From: Jaminaea rosea
Lineage: Eukaryota > Basidiomycota > Exobasidiomycetes > Microstromatales
Reading direction: 5' to 3'
Assembly (NCBI RefSeq): GCF_003144245.1
Contig: NW_020289984.1
Location: 372,001-436,000, forward strand
DNA: 64,000 bases
The position numbers were made by a program, and so were the translations under genes. The notes under the pieces were generated by a model. It was given only the letters and a program-made list of their open reading frames with translations. It searched no databases and had not been told where the DNA came from. Below are positions 22,801 through 32,070 of the stretch, one piece after another; position 1 is the stretch's first letter; each line of letters begins with the position of its first letter.

Positions 22801-25800
22801 ACAACAGCTCTGCAGGCTGCATTGCTGACGGAGACGGCCAAGTCCAGCGGGTCTTATTGGTCGACCAGCATCTTTGACCTCAAAGAGCACGTCGATGCAG
22901 ACGCTCTGCGCAGTGCGTGGGTCAAGGTGACGGAAGAGTTCGAGATCCTGCGTACTACCTTCATTGCTACCGCCCAGGGCTACCTGCAGGGTGTCCTGGA
23001 GCCAAGTGCAGCTAGCAAGGGCGTCGAATTGCAGGCTGTCGAGGGGTCAGCTGGCATCGATAAGCGAACAGTCACTGTCGCGCAGTCACGCGCCTCTTCT
23101 TCGCCTCCTTCGCCATTCTACTGGGCGCTAACGCTGGTGCAGCACCCTCGACAGCTAGCAGTACACATGCATCACGCCCTGTACGACGGTCCTGCCTTCG
23201 ATCAGATGATCTCGCGTGTCGAGGAGCATCTCAAGGGAAATGCCAAGCCTCTCAAAACAGCCGTCTCTCTTCGCGACACCCTCGTACTCCTCGGCCCATC
23301 TGCCATTTCGTGGCCCAACAAGTCGACAACCCACAACGCCAGCGCCTTCACCGAGCTTTTGAAGCCTCGAGCAGACCGATGCGGCCCGTGGATGCTGCCC
23401 AACCTCACCGGTGCCAAGGCTGTCAAGCGGCCACAAATGCAGGCTGCGACCATCGATATCTCAGCTGACGCCACAAAGCTCTCCGATCTCGCTCGTCAGT
23501 ACGACTTGCCCTCATCAGCGGCCATCGTACAAGCAGCCTTTGGCTGCCTCGTCGCCGACTACCTCGATCAAGGCGCTGTTCTGATCGGCGCTACCCTCTC
23601 AGAGCGCGGTCGTCAAGCACAGCTCGAATCGTCCGTCTTTCCCCTCGTAGTCACCGTCCCCTTCCTCATTGACGGTGGGCGCATGACAGAGGCTGAGCGC
23701 AAGCAGGCCACACCCGACGAGATTCGAGCGTTTCGCGGCATGAGCGTAGGCGAGCTGCTCAAGGAGCTCGCAGGTCAGTGGCGCAAGAGCTCGGGGGACG
23801 CGCGGTACGTTGCCGCGAGTGAGGTGCGGAAGGCGCTTGATTGGCCCCGTGACCAGGCTATCTATCCTGCACTCTTTGTGGTGCACGACAACGCAGGCGA
23901 TGACGAGGCAGCTTGCACGTCGGAACAGCAGATCCTGAGCCCAGTAAGGGATCCCGCCAAGCTGGCAGTCGAGCATGGTTTGGCGCTCAATGTCTACTCG
24001 GATGCCAAGGGTCACCCCAGTCGCCTCGTCGTCTCTGCGAGCGAGACGTTCTTGCCGCCGGCCCACATTGAGGTTCTTGCAAAGCAAATCGAGGCACAAA
24101 TTACTTCGCTGCTTGAAGCCAAGGCAGACACACCGCTGAGCCGACTTTCTAACCTCGAGGAGAACATCAGCAACGTGAGCCCGCTGTACTCAATCTCTTC
24201 TCCGGTCATCACCGACGAAAATACGGCTGCAGCGGCCTCGCGTCATCCTTGTTACTGGCTGCGTCACTGGGCTCAGAAGCACCCTGGTCGGACAGCTGCC
24301 ATGGAGATTGTTGGTGAGGCTGGTGGAGAAGTACGCGAGTGGTCTTTCCGAGACCTCGATCAGAAGAGCAACGCACTGGCGTGGCAAATTCGCAGCACAA
24401 TCGGCGAGAAACCTTGCGTAGTGGCGCTCTGCATGGGCCGAACGCTAGAAGCTTTCGCTGCGATCCTTGCCATCTTCAAGCTTGGGTGCACTTACCTTCC
24501 CATCGCTGAGGACTTGCCCGTGCAGAGGAAGCAGGACCTCGTCAAGGATGCTGGAGCCGCTGCCGTGCTCACCACTTTCGAGCTGCAGAAACCGTTCGAG
24601 GGTATGCTCGACCAGATTATCGTCCTCGACGAGATCAAACTCGACGCCTCGAAGATGCAAGAGCTCGAGCTTCCTCCCGCCCGCTCTTGTGGCTACCTTC
24701 TCTACACCTCCGGCTCCACGGGCAAGCCTAAGGGTGTATCCGTCTCCGGCGCCAATCTTTCAGGCTACATTGAAGGCTTTGCCGCCCTCGTGTACCGCAA
24801 CTCCGTCAAGTCTCACCATCTCACCGAAGCCGGAGGTGGTCGTTATCTCACGCTAGCAAGTCGAGCTTTTGACCCTCACCTCTCGCAGATGTTCCTTCCC
24901 TGGCGCATGGGCTACGCGGTCGTCACGGGCGAGCGCAATGCCATCCTTGAGGACCTGACAGAGACCGTTCGCCTCCTTTCGATCACACACATGGGCATCC
25001 TGCCATCCCTTCTCGAGCACTCGGGCATGACTCCGGATAAGGCGCCGTCCCTGGTCGGCATAGCGGTTGGCGGCGAGAAGATCACGCAATTCATCCTTGA
25101 TGAGTGGGCCCCAGCCACGCCTGGCCAGACGCCACTCGTCGTCAACGCGTACGGACCGACTGAAGTTACGATCGGCTGCACCATGGCCGTCGTGACCAAG
25201 CAAGCTACACCAGGTCACATCGGCTTGCCGGTAGGGGAGACAACAGCCCTCGTTCTCCTCCCCGGTACGCAGACGGTTGCCCGCCGTGGCCAATCTGGCG
25301 AGCTCTGCTTTGCTGGTGATCTTGTTGCGCACGGAGGTTACCTCGGCCGCGGCCCAGACGAGCAAGGGGGCTTCTCAACTTTTGGAGGCACTCGCATCTA
25401 CCGTACCGGTGATATGGCTCGCATGCTCCACGATGGCAGCATCTCATTCCTTGGACGAGCTGACGAGCAGGTCAAGATCCGTGGACAACGACTAGAGCTA
25501 GGAGAGGTCAACGCCACGGTTCGCGTCGCAGCCGCAGAGGTGCGCAAGCAGACCATCTCGAGCCAAAAGGCCGTGACTGTCTACGCGAAACACCCTTCTT
25601 TGGCTTCCTCTCGTCTTTTCACAGTCCTCAGCATGGATCGTGCGCATCAAGTCGCGGACGCCGAGTTCGTCGACTGCGAGCACGACGACGAGGCGCGCTC
25701 GCTCGTTGAGGCCGTGACGAAGATGTGCTCATCCAAGATGCCAGCCTTTATGGTCCCCACTATCGTCGTGGTACCTGCGCTGCCGCAGCTACCCTCTGGC

Positions 25801-28800
25801 AAATTTGACGTCAAGAAGACTATCGCAGCCTTGCAGCGAGCGCCTGTCGATCTCCTCCTCCGCACTTCAAAGGCGGCAGGAGGTGGCTCTGCAGGGCAAT
25901 CTCGCAATCTCAATGCGCTCGAGTCAGCCATCTTGGCGGCTGTGTGCGAGCTTACCGACTCTAATGTGGAGGATGTCACTCGCTGGGCACGCCCATCAAC
26001 CAGCATCTTTGAGCTCGGCGTGGACAGTCTTACAGCCGTCGGGCTCAGCGTGCGCCTACGCGAACAGCCTCTGCAGATCAGCATGTCAGTCGCAGATGTC
26101 CTTGCCAACGACACGCTCGAAAGTCTGGCAGCCTACGCAGAGCGCGCGGAGGACGCAGACGGTGGCAACGATGCGGAGTGGTACGATACCGAGCGCTTTG
26201 ACGCTGAAGCTCGACAGGAGCTGAAGGCAGCTGGCGCGCTCGAAGGCACCCAGCCGGAGTGGATTCGACCAACAATGCCGCTCCAAGAATCGCTGGTTAC
26301 TCTCACCAGATTGGCGTGCGAACAGAACGGTGATGGACCTCTTCCCTACATCCACTGCTTCAGGATCAAGAGCACGAGAACGAATGTTGCGGCTCTATGG
26401 CGCGAATCTATCAAGCGCGAGCCGATGCTCAGGACGGTCTTCAAGTCACGAGGCAACGGGCTTGTTCAGGCCGTACTACCCGCTGATGCTCCTGAGCTCC
26501 AGCAGCTCATCCTTGAAGGTGCTCCCTCCGTTGCTCTGCCCGCCCGAATGATCGATGCAGTTGGTCAAGTACCACCGCTTCGCGTATTCGCGGACGAGTC
26601 TACAGGTTTCGCCTCAGTCTGGTTGCATCATGCCATTTACGACGGCTCAACATTACCGACCCTCCTTCGCGACGTCTACGATGATGTAGCAGCGCCTGTA
26701 CGGCCCGCCAACAATCCCTCGGACAACGCGGTGCTCGCTCAAGCGGCTCGATCTCAGAGCGCCAAGGCACTGCGCTTCTGGCAGCGTCACCTCGAGAATG
26801 TCGCTACACCCCACAGGCCACTGGCCAAAGCAGCCGCCGAAGAGGCTGGCCGACCAGTGGCTCGCAAGCGTTTCACGATGGGCATCGACCTCACTTCCCG
26901 TCTCCGGGCAGCAGCTCAGTCGAGTCGAATTGGCACCACCTTGTCGACTTTGACTCAAAGCGCCTTCGCCCTGCTCCTTGCCCGCCTAACACAGTGTCCC
27001 GACGTCGTGCTCGGTAATGTCGTGAGCGGACGCAGCTCGGCGGGCGAGATGACCAGCATGCCGCTCGTTGCTACAGTTCCAGTGCGACATTCATTTGGCG
27101 CTGCAACTTTGGCCGACGCCCTCGTGGCCAGCAAGAAGAGCAACGCAGCCGTGAAGAGATGGGAACACACCTCGCTGAGGAACATCCAAAGCGCTGTTGG
27201 GCGGGGAGGGCTCTTTGACGTCCTCTTCAGCTACGATGGTGCCCGTGCGCAGGAGCACAAATCTAGTTCTTATGAGGTGCTCGAAGACGAAGGTGATAGC
27301 GCAGGCGGAGTCGACTATCCGCTCGTCCTCAACGTGACCGACAAAGGGCAAGAGCTTGGCGCTACTCTAGTCTACTCGACGACGGAGATCGATGAGGACG
27401 TAGCCAACGCTCTGGTCACGCAGCTGCAGCTGCTTCTCTCGACGATCGCCGAAGGCAGCAATCCGCAGCTGACCGAGCTGGGCCTCAGCTTTGATCACAC
27501 CGCCCTGAGCGCCCATGCCTCCGGCGCGTCGTCTCTGCAACGTCCTCTAAATCATCGCGAAGAGCAAGTGCGCGACGTGCTGCTTCAACTGGTATCCGAC
27601 GTCGACCGCAAAGACGTGCAGCCAGGTACGAGCTTCTACCGCATCGGTCTGGATTCACTCGTGGCACTCCGTTTCGCGCGGGAGCTCAAAAGGAGTGGCA
27701 TTGAGGGACTGGACCGGGTCAGCGCGGCCAAGATTGTGGCGAGCGGCAACTTAGCCAGGCTCTGTGCAGAGGGTGAGACGCAAGTCGACGACAAGACGAC
27801 AGCAGTGGGCGAGGAGGAGGTGAATGGAGATGAGGCATCCGCCTCTCGTGACATCGCCCGCCGTGTAGCTGGGTTCGAGGATCTCTTCGTCCGCCTCAAC
27901 TCAGGAGACGAATGCGAAGCGTCATACGTGTGCACGCCTTTGCAGGCAGGCATGCTCACGCTTTCGCGAGACTCGCCCCACTCTGCCTACCATCAAATCC
28001 ATCGTTTCCGCCTGCGAGGTGATGTCGATGTGCAACGACTTTGCAGAGCATGGGATCAAGTCGTTGAGCACAATGACGTGCTTCGCTCGACCTTCCATCT
28101 AGACGAGACGCATGCAAGATGGGTCGCGCAAGTCCATACCAAGGTTGGCAGCGACGCAAGTGGCGACTTCTCTGCGCAGCCACCAGCCTACCTGACTCTA
28201 TCAGACGACGACAAGGTCGCTTCCTTCCATATCCATCACGCCCTTTATGACGGCGCTTCACTGCCTGTCATCTTCGATCAAGTTCGCGCAGCTTACCACG
28301 GGCAAGAGTTGCCGCCTTACCGGCCCTTCTGGTCCGCGGCTCAGCGCTCCGCCCTCGATCGAGAACAGGCGACGGCAGCCTGGGCAAAGCTGCTCGAAGG
28401 ATACAAGTATGCGCCCATTACTGCGCAGATCATGGCGCGTCGTCATCGTTCCACTGCCCGCTTCGCTGCGCCTCCTTCCGCAGCGTATCGCTCCCTTGGC
28501 GTTACCCTGCATGCAGTTTGCGTCCTCAGCTACGCTCGGGCCCTCTCGCAAAACATTCTAGGCCTTCGCGACGTCTGCTTTGGTCATGTTCTCGATGGGC
28601 GCAGCGACGAGACGGACGCGGACGTGATTGGCCCTCTCTTCAATACCGTCGCCCGTCGCGTGACGCTTGGCGATCTTCTGGAGACGAACGCAGAGGGGCT
28701 TGTTCGCACGCAGCAGTCGCTCGACAACGGCGCCCAATGGCAGGCAGCCGCAGACTTGCGCGGCGTCACGGCAGCCTGGCGAGCCAAGCAGGGCGGTGGA

Positions 28801-30918
28801 AGCAGCAAGTCGAGGGTGTTCGACTGCCTCTTTGTCTATCACAAGGCGCAGCAGAAGGCGGGGACTTCCGCGGCCGCTGAGCCACTCTGGCACCGTGTTG
28901 ATGACGATGAGGAGGCAGAGGCAGAGGACGAATACGATGTCAACGTCAGCATCACCGAGCACGCCAGTGGGGAGCTCAGCATCTCGGCAAATTCGGTGGT
29001 CGGCGGTCAAGAAGGTCTCGATGCGCTTGTTCAAGAGATCGCGCGTCAAATAGGTGAGCTTGTCAATCAGCCACACTCGCCGATGCCAGCCGCTATGCGT
29101 GTCATGCCTCTGACTACGGCAGGCGAGTTGGATGGGGACCGCAGCGAAAGCGACGACGACAATTCGCCCCTTGACAGCGACGAAGAGGCTCTCTGCGACG
29201 CCCTCTCGACAATGATGCCGCACCTGTCGGATCGATCAAACTGGCGCAAGGCTTCGACGAACGTGCCCGAGCTCGGCATCGACTCGATTACGGCCATCAA
29301 GCTTGCGTCAATGTGCAGAAAGCGCGGCGGTGTCGTGGCCGCGATCACGGTGCCCATCATCCTGCGCGGGCAGACAGTGCGTGCTGTCGTCAAGGCAGCG
29401 CGTAGGAGCGTTAAAGCCAAGGGCAAGGCGGCAAATGGCGCAGCCAACGGAGCTGCTCGACACCAGACTGACGACTCCACGCGCACTGCAGCGGCGGATA
29501 TGCTCAGTGTCTCGCTCGGCGACATCGAAGACGTCTTCGCGGTTCTGCCAGGTCAAGAGCACCACCTCGACTCGTGGCACGCAACAGGCCGACGCTTCTA
29601 CGAAGCTCCATGGGCGCTTCGCATTCAAGGCGACGTGGATGGAAGAAAGATGATGGCAGCATGGACTCAGCTGTTGTCTCGCCATGCGGTTCTCAGAAGT
29701 ACCTTTGCGCAACTTCCTGGAAGCGAAAAGCCGGTGCAGGTCGTTATGCGTGCCAGTGAGAAGCAGCAGACACCGTTTGGCTGGTCGATTCACAAAGCTG
29801 AGTCCTCGTTGGAAATAGAGGCGCAGCGCGTCATCGAAGAGGGCAACTCCTCATCCAGCTCCCTCTACGAGATGCCAGCGCGGTTGGCCCTCGTGCAAGG
29901 CTCCGACACCTCGATTATTGTCATGCGCCTACATCACGCTCAATACGACGCTTGGAGCATCGCAATGATCCTCGACGAGCTGCAGGCCCTTTACGAAGGG
30001 CGCGAGCCCAGCACTGAGCCCTGCGACTTTGCGAACTTGGCGAGAAGTCTTATGTTGGAGCAAGACAAGGCTACACTCGCAAAGGAATGGTGGAAGCGGT
30101 ACCTCGGTGACGCCGAGCCGACTTGCCTGTCTCAGCAAGAGAAAGAGAAGGCCACCGCACAAGGTCCAGTCGTTCTTGTCCGCTCACCAGGCCTCGTCAC
30201 CGGGCTGGCCTCCCTCGAGGAGCAAGCCTCACGCGTTGCACCAGGGGTCAACCTCTCTCACGTCGTGATCCTCGCTCTGGCGCGAGTGCTCGTTCAGCGG
30301 TCTAACGCAACTCGTCGGCCAACTCTGGGCTTCTACACGGCTGGCAGAGCAGCTGTCGCCGAGACGGACCCTGAGGCTGCGGCGGCCGCTGTGCCCCTGC
30401 TCAACGTGTTGCCCCTTGCGGTCAGCGTAGGCAAGAACGAGGCGCGCAAACAGCTTGAGGCGGTGCGCGATGATCTGCTGGAACGAGTGCAATGGGAGCA
30501 GAGCCGGCTGCGCGATGTTGTCGGAGGCAACGACAAGATGTTCGACGTCTTCCTCAACCTCCTCTGGCATCGCGGAGGTCAGCAAGAGGATGCTCCGCTG
30601 GCCACGACGGGCGAAGAGCCGGTGCGCTCCGCAAAGTGGGAGCGCTGGACGCATCCGTCCTCATCCGCCTACTTTACCTCGACGCAGACGCACGACGTCA
30701 ACGAGACGACGCTACGTGATCTCTCGACGGAATACCTGCCGCGCCACAAGTGCTACATTGATGTGAGGAGGGACGTGAGCGGGGACTGCTTGTCATTTGG
30801 TCTCAAAGCCGATGTAGGGATGCTGGCGCAAGAGGAGGAAGCGACGAGGCAAGCGCTCCAGGCGTTGGCCGAACAAGTGGCGAAGGAGGTGGGCATGTTG
30901 ATGGAACAGTGTCGGTGA
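16882..30918 (+). CDS. ferrichrome-type siderophore nonribosomal peptide synthetase (SidC/Sid2/Fer3-like)
   Basis: One uninterrupted frame of 4,678 aa. Domain order from core motifs: A1 (LLYTSGSTGLPKG about residue 361, NAYGPTEAAIN, VYRTGD), T1 (LDSL, 768), C1 (FHGIFDGG, 974), A2 (WTSGSTGEPKG, 1463), T2 (LGLDSI, 1880), C2 (HHALYDG, 2096), A3 (YTSGSTGKPKG, 2607), T3 (LGVDSL, 3045), C3 (HHAIYDG, 3248), T4 (IGLDSL, 3588), C4 (HHALYDG, 3784), T5 (LGIDSI, 4131) and C5 (HHAQYDA, 4349). This A-T-C x3 plus T-C x2 plan is that of fungal ferrichrome synthetases, where the extra T-C units let one A domain load acylated N5-hydroxyornithine three times to make a cyclic hexapeptide. All three adenylation P-loops and all five carrier serines are present. 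C1 has Phe in place of the first His, and C5 has Ala for the last Gly; the catalytic second His is kept in both. Whether the product is ferrichrome, ferrichrome A or a relative cannot be read here, since ornithine oxygenase and acyltransferase genes are not in the window. Confidence 0.95.
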   Translation: MTPSTTESSQPPPPPPLPPSSPSTSLPDSLPPSRVPRLDVFHSSSSHASAPTTSARANVGNGIDSSQLVVGFARWLLRLLNAEEACFLYLCSQGRSLILAAGSADLSKCDIVQHAWTEEAPTDFLVVGPGGNAPSAAGRECVVAYRDDTTIELTAPHAALLASGLVWSLASPSSATATPRPSSLNYPLTSWHQNDDELLHSAFEDQAMRCPDQTALDYLADEKGTHIRLTYAELDKRANVLAATLSERIHALEQHPEWPGSIPLLLGPSPALYISQLAALKAGLAFAPLPIDAPSQRLTAIIQDQHAPVALYSSDATDPPAIEGVQWLDVADLNRQQTSDETMSPGVKPLKPLAPASLAYLLYTSGSTGLPKGVQITHSSAVASISAHRQQAGIGNAPSMRWFQFAAPTFDPSVMEIFVTLSSGATLCTALRSLTLNDINETVAATEANIMMATPSLATLLRRDRLPKLRTLWTMGEALSSTVIDNFAKAQPPASLWNAYGPTEAAINVTLMQMLPSYRGTILGPPLPSASLFVVDAQMRPVPQGLAGELILGGPQVSQLGYLNRPKENAASFVDVPELGGRVYRTGDAARVVWNAEGQPWIEILGRIGHGRGQVKVHGQRLELAEVESALHLSDEDDVATVHVMQIQSGSLAALVQTRSELVEAHKSRLEDTLREQASRRLAPFARPRAYVFTSQRFSSISGKLDSKAAKHFVQESLSTQAGGNGEDDNAGIDPTIRRQIDTLVETMRSITGSDSISAKTSLEATGLDSLGAMRLLETLRGCDSTLSRLTLRDLVSPQSARKTIARFVADAQRESSDSSAATQQIVAFDERHRQHCCAQLGLEDATMESVIPVTATQAGMLASFLRSHSYVHHFCYHLDNDVDLDRFAAAAEEVFSGAAAMRSVFVSVDDEVAPFAQCVLKSVRHPVSRHASGDVEKHLSKVEEALSLESPPFHHALFQPAGTSKPVYAISLFHGIFDGGSLELLLNDVRARYAGRDVILRTGPTYAAKTYLEATTGTELEQTRTYWSDLLQGFEAEVFPCINGLRRGLPETQGSAVLEHCPDDIDIAALTDAAQRLLGTRSPLALVQLAWCLVLSAYSETSKTDIVFGSVVSNRIDEEARSCAAPTFTTLPVRIDVEESRDIVTIFSDLARQSVRALPHSQPALGSITVDGGKLPYDTLVALQLFEDDATQEPALWHDEWSPAMVNDFAVMLEVWPSVQTASGLRLRATYEKSRLDVSSCKVMLQQFAALLSAMTQSDMRERSLGDLLTSVTSQQAALGAKVGSATYESDFLHSQFETFVQTSPNQVALAFYGEKQLHELSYRKLDALSSSLASRIVTANGGRPLTDTAVPLYANKSVEMYIAVLAILKAGGAWCPIEPSMPRERKAKLIKRAGGQIVVVASKACLHEEDKSGDEAKQELERVLQDAGVPNEHVVDASAMEETLHCELPARASPSTLAYVIWTSGSTGEPKGVLIEHRAAAQAMRALQSAIPHQDGLPPRTICFSAFTFDVFVEDIFYTWGLGGTVVSAPRNTLIDPDGFAQLAADSQATHSHLTPAFGACIARERCPSLQTITMIGEKLGEEVAAQWEGDDSHGTTAWNTYGPAENAVVSTYRSFQHGRTHQAPNVGWPLDGTTCLVVRPNRAVAMRGGVGELGLGGGQVARGYLGDPEKTADRYPTLPEHGRVYLTGDVVRMLADGSLDFVGRRDDLIKVGGIRVELSEISHALARCHESVRHVETLYLSLGGEGGGKAIVSFLLAVEDANGDRPEDRAVKAAARAQAQKALPAYMHPAHYVVVDSIPRSTSAKTDTRALAATFLRQREQRTNNAEEDQDGSEAGDNDSVPDPSSPQGKLAHIVLELLDASSSTRLTRRTSLRSLGLDSIRTIRLATKLRAANFPAVAAFQLMKCETFGQLCDVVAPPSDAGNGHAGGMSTDELQAQEQVRQRLEAVREQWMPALQSHPTAPMLVDVLPTTALQAALLTETAKSSGSYWSTSIFDLKEHVDADALRSAWVKVTEEFEILRTTFIATAQGYLQGVLEPSAASKGVELQAVEGSAGIDKRTVTVAQSRASSSPPSPFYWALTLVQHPRQLAVHMHHALYDGPAFDQMISRVEEHLKGNAKPLKTAVSLRDTLVLLGPSAISWPNKSTTHNASAFTELLKPRADRCGPWMLPNLTGAKAVKRPQMQAATIDISADATKLSDLARQYDLPSSAAIVQAAFGCLVADYLDQGAVLIGATLSERGRQAQLESSVFPLVVTVPFLIDGGRMTEAERKQATPDEIRAFRGMSVGELLKELAGQWRKSSGDARYVAASEVRKALDWPRDQAIYPALFVVHDNAGDDEAACTSEQQILSPVRDPAKLAVEHGLALNVYSDAKGHPSRLVVSASETFLPPAHIEVLAKQIEAQITSLLEAKADTPLSRLSNLEENISNVSPLYSISSPVITDENTAAAASRHPCYWLRHWAQKHPGRTAAMEIVGEAGGEVREWSFRDLDQKSNALAWQIRSTIGEKPCVVALCMGRTLEAFAAILAIFKLGCTYLPIAEDLPVQRKQDLVKDAGAAAVLTTFELQKPFEGMLDQIIVLDEIKLDASKMQELELPPARSCGYLLYTSGSTGKPKGVSVSGANLSGYIEGFAALVYRNSVKSHHLTEAGGGRYLTLASRAFDPHLSQMFLPWRMGYAVVTGERNAILEDLTETVRLLSITHMGILPSLLEHSGMTPDKAPSLVGIAVGGEKITQFILDEWAPATPGQTPLVVNAYGPTEVTIGCTMAVVTKQATPGHIGLPVGETTALVLLPGTQTVARRGQSGELCFAGDLVAHGGYLGRGPDEQGGFSTFGGTRIYRTGDMARMLHDGSISFLGRADEQVKIRGQRLELGEVNATVRVAAAEVRKQTISSQKAVTVYAKHPSLASSRLFTVLSMDRAHQVADAEFVDCEHDDEARSLVEAVTKMCSSKMPAFMVPTIVVVPALPQLPSGKFDVKKTIAALQRAPVDLLLRTSKAAGGGSAGQSRNLNALESAILAAVCELTDSNVEDVTRWARPSTSIFELGVDSLTAVGLSVRLREQPLQISMSVADVLANDTLESLAAYAERAEDADGGNDAEWYDTERFDAEARQELKAAGALEGTQPEWIRPTMPLQESLVTLTRLACEQNGDGPLPYIHCFRIKSTRTNVAALWRESIKREPMLRTVFKSRGNGLVQAVLPADAPELQQLILEGAPSVALPARMIDAVGQVPPLRVFADESTGFASVWLHHAIYDGSTLPTLLRDVYDDVAAPVRPANNPSDNAVLAQAARSQSAKALRFWQRHLENVATPHRPLAKAAAEEAGRPVARKRFTMGIDLTSRLRAAAQSSRIGTTLSTLTQSAFALLLARLTQCPDVVLGNVVSGRSSAGEMTSMPLVATVPVRHSFGAATLADALVASKKSNAAVKRWEHTSLRNIQSAVGRGGLFDVLFSYDGARAQEHKSSSYEVLEDEGDSAGGVDYPLVLNVTDKGQELGATLVYSTTEIDEDVANALVTQLQLLLSTIAEGSNPQLTELGLSFDHTALSAHASGASSLQRPLNHREEQVRDVLLQLVSDVDRKDVQPGTSFYRIGLDSLVALRFARELKRSGIEGLDRVSAAKIVASGNLARLCAEGETQVDDKTTAVGEEEVNGDEASASRDIARRVAGFEDLFVRLNSGDECEASYVCTPLQAGMLTLSRDSPHSAYHQIHRFRLRGDVDVQRLCRAWDQVVEHNDVLRSTFHLDETHARWVAQVHTKVGSDASGDFSAQPPAYLTLSDDDKVASFHIHHALYDGASLPVIFDQVRAAYHGQELPPYRPFWSAAQRSALDREQATAAWAKLLEGYKYAPITAQIMARRHRSTARFAAPPSAAYRSLGVTLHAVCVLSYARALSQNILGLRDVCFGHVLDGRSDETDADVIGPLFNTVARRVTLGDLLETNAEGLVRTQQSLDNGAQWQAAADLRGVTAAWRAKQGGGSSKSRVFDCLFVYHKAQQKAGTSAAAEPLWHRVDDDEEAEAEDEYDVNVSITEHASGELSISANSVVGGQEGLDALVQEIARQIGELVNQPHSPMPAAMRVMPLTTAGELDGDRSESDDDNSPLDSDEEALCDALSTMMPHLSDRSNWRKASTNVPELGIDSITAIKLASMCRKRGGVVAAITVPIILRGQTVRAVVKAARRSVKAKGKAANGAANGAARHQTDDSTRTAAADMLSVSLGDIEDVFAVLPGQEHHLDSWHATGRRFYEAPWALRIQGDVDGRKMMAAWTQLLSRHAVLRSTFAQLPGSEKPVQVVMRASEKQQTPFGWSIHKAESSLEIEAQRVIEEGNSSSSSLYEMPARLALVQGSDTSIIVMRLHHAQYDAWSIAMILDELQALYEGREPSTEPCDFANLARSLMLEQDKATLAKEWWKRYLGDAEPTCLSQQEKEKATAQGPVVLVRSPGLVTGLASLEEQASRVAPGVNLSHVVILALARVLVQRSNATRRPTLGFYTAGRAAVAETDPEAAAAAVPLLNVLPLAVSVGKNEARKQLEAVRDDLLERVQWEQSRLRDVVGGNDKMFDVFLNLLWHRGGQQEDAPLATTGEEPVRSAKWERWTHPSSSAYFTSTQTHDVNETTLRDLSTEYLPRHKCYIDVRRDVSGDCLSFGLKADVGMLAQEEEATRQALQALAEQVAKEVGMLMEQCR

Positions 30919-30995
30919 GCAGCCGGCGCTCTAGACAGAAGCGATTTGAAATGGTCCGGTAATATGATCTCGTTTCGACTCTATAACCCTCGCGC

Positions 30996-31726
30996 CTAGT
31001 CCGCTCTCCTTTCTCTACGGTCCTTTCCAATGACAGGCCTCGTCGGCGGCGCCTCAGCTTGCGGTTCAGCTTCAGCCGCTGTAGCCTCGACGTCCTTTTC
31101 CATCCCGGTCCCTCTGAGCAGAGCTGCTTCTAGCCTCTTCTGCTGTGCCTCCTTCTCCTCTGCCTCCTCCTTGCGCTTCGCTTCATTGAAACGCTCCTGC
31201 CACTCCTGCCTCGTCTTGATCTGTCTGCCCTCGTCCTTTGCGACTTGGAAATTCGTTGCTGGTCGCCCAGGGACCGTCGCGATGGAGGACGAAGAGCCTG
31301 AGGCTGAGGATGGAGATGAGGATGAAGGGTCGACGGGAGGAGCCGGAGCTGGCGATCCAAGGCCGTAGTACCAGGCGCCTCCCGCAGCTGCTACGACTGT
31401 GAGACCTTGGAAGTAGATACGCCAACGCAGAGAGCGGTTGAAGGCGTCGCGATTGCCCTTGCGCAGGTGGTTTGAAGCGACGATGAGAGCTCCGCAGGTG
31501 AGTAGACAGCCTGAGAGCGAGTCACGTGTGAGACATTGAGGGCGATTGAGGGTCAGCATGCTAGCACATCTAAGCTAACGAGAGCAAAGGGGAACGCACC
31601 GATGGGAACAAGTGGCTCCTTCTTGAGCTTACGCCATAGCTTGTCCTTTGGCGAGTCGAGCTCTGCCGGTGTGAACACGGGCACCTCTTCCTCTTCCTTC
31701 TTGGGAAATTGCACCTGCGACGCCAT
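30996..31726 (-). CDS. rcf1: respiratory supercomplex factor 1 (HIG1-domain protein)
   Basis: Two exons on the complement, 31726-31600 and 31510-30996, with an 89-nt intron (GTGCGT donor, TCAG acceptor). They join to 213 aa. The N-terminus MASQVQFPKKEEEEVP leads to the HIG1 domain: LWRKLKKEPLVPIG across the junction, then CLLTCGALIVAS, then RWRIYFQGLTVVAAAGGAWYYG. The two hydrophobic hairpin helices and the cytoplasm-to-matrix charges fit RCF1, which sits in the mitochondrial inner membrane and helps hold complexes III and IV together. The C-terminal half is a charged coiled-coil region (EWQERFNEAKRKEEAEEKE), also typical. The gene ends only 77 bases past the NRPS stop, tail to tail. It is housekeeping and not obviously part of the siderophore cluster. 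Confidence 0.93.
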
Positions 31727-32070
31727 CCTGACTGACTGGCTGGGCGGGTGTGATCAGAGGTGGAAAGGAAGGAAAGGAAGTGCAGGAGGTCGATGAGGCA
31801 ACGGCGGGTGGAGCGGGCGGACTGCAAGCCAAACCGGCATAAGACCGCGCTTCCGTGATGATGAGGTAAGCAGGCACGCTAGTCAAGCGAGATCGTCCTT
31901 CGAAGAGGCGCTCTTCTCTCCTTGCTCGTCTCCCGTTCACGCAGCGGTCACAACATCATATGGGGAGGAGGGCTCAATCTATTGCCCAGGAAGAACCGAC
32001 CTTCACACGCATTCCAAGCCCTGACTGGGTAACTACTTCCTTAGCCTTCATCCCCAATGGCGTTGCACGC
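31727..32070. other. intergenic, upstream of rcf1
   Basis: About 340 bases that hold the rcf1 promoter and the 3' flank of the first array gene. I see no further feature. Confidence 0.5.
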
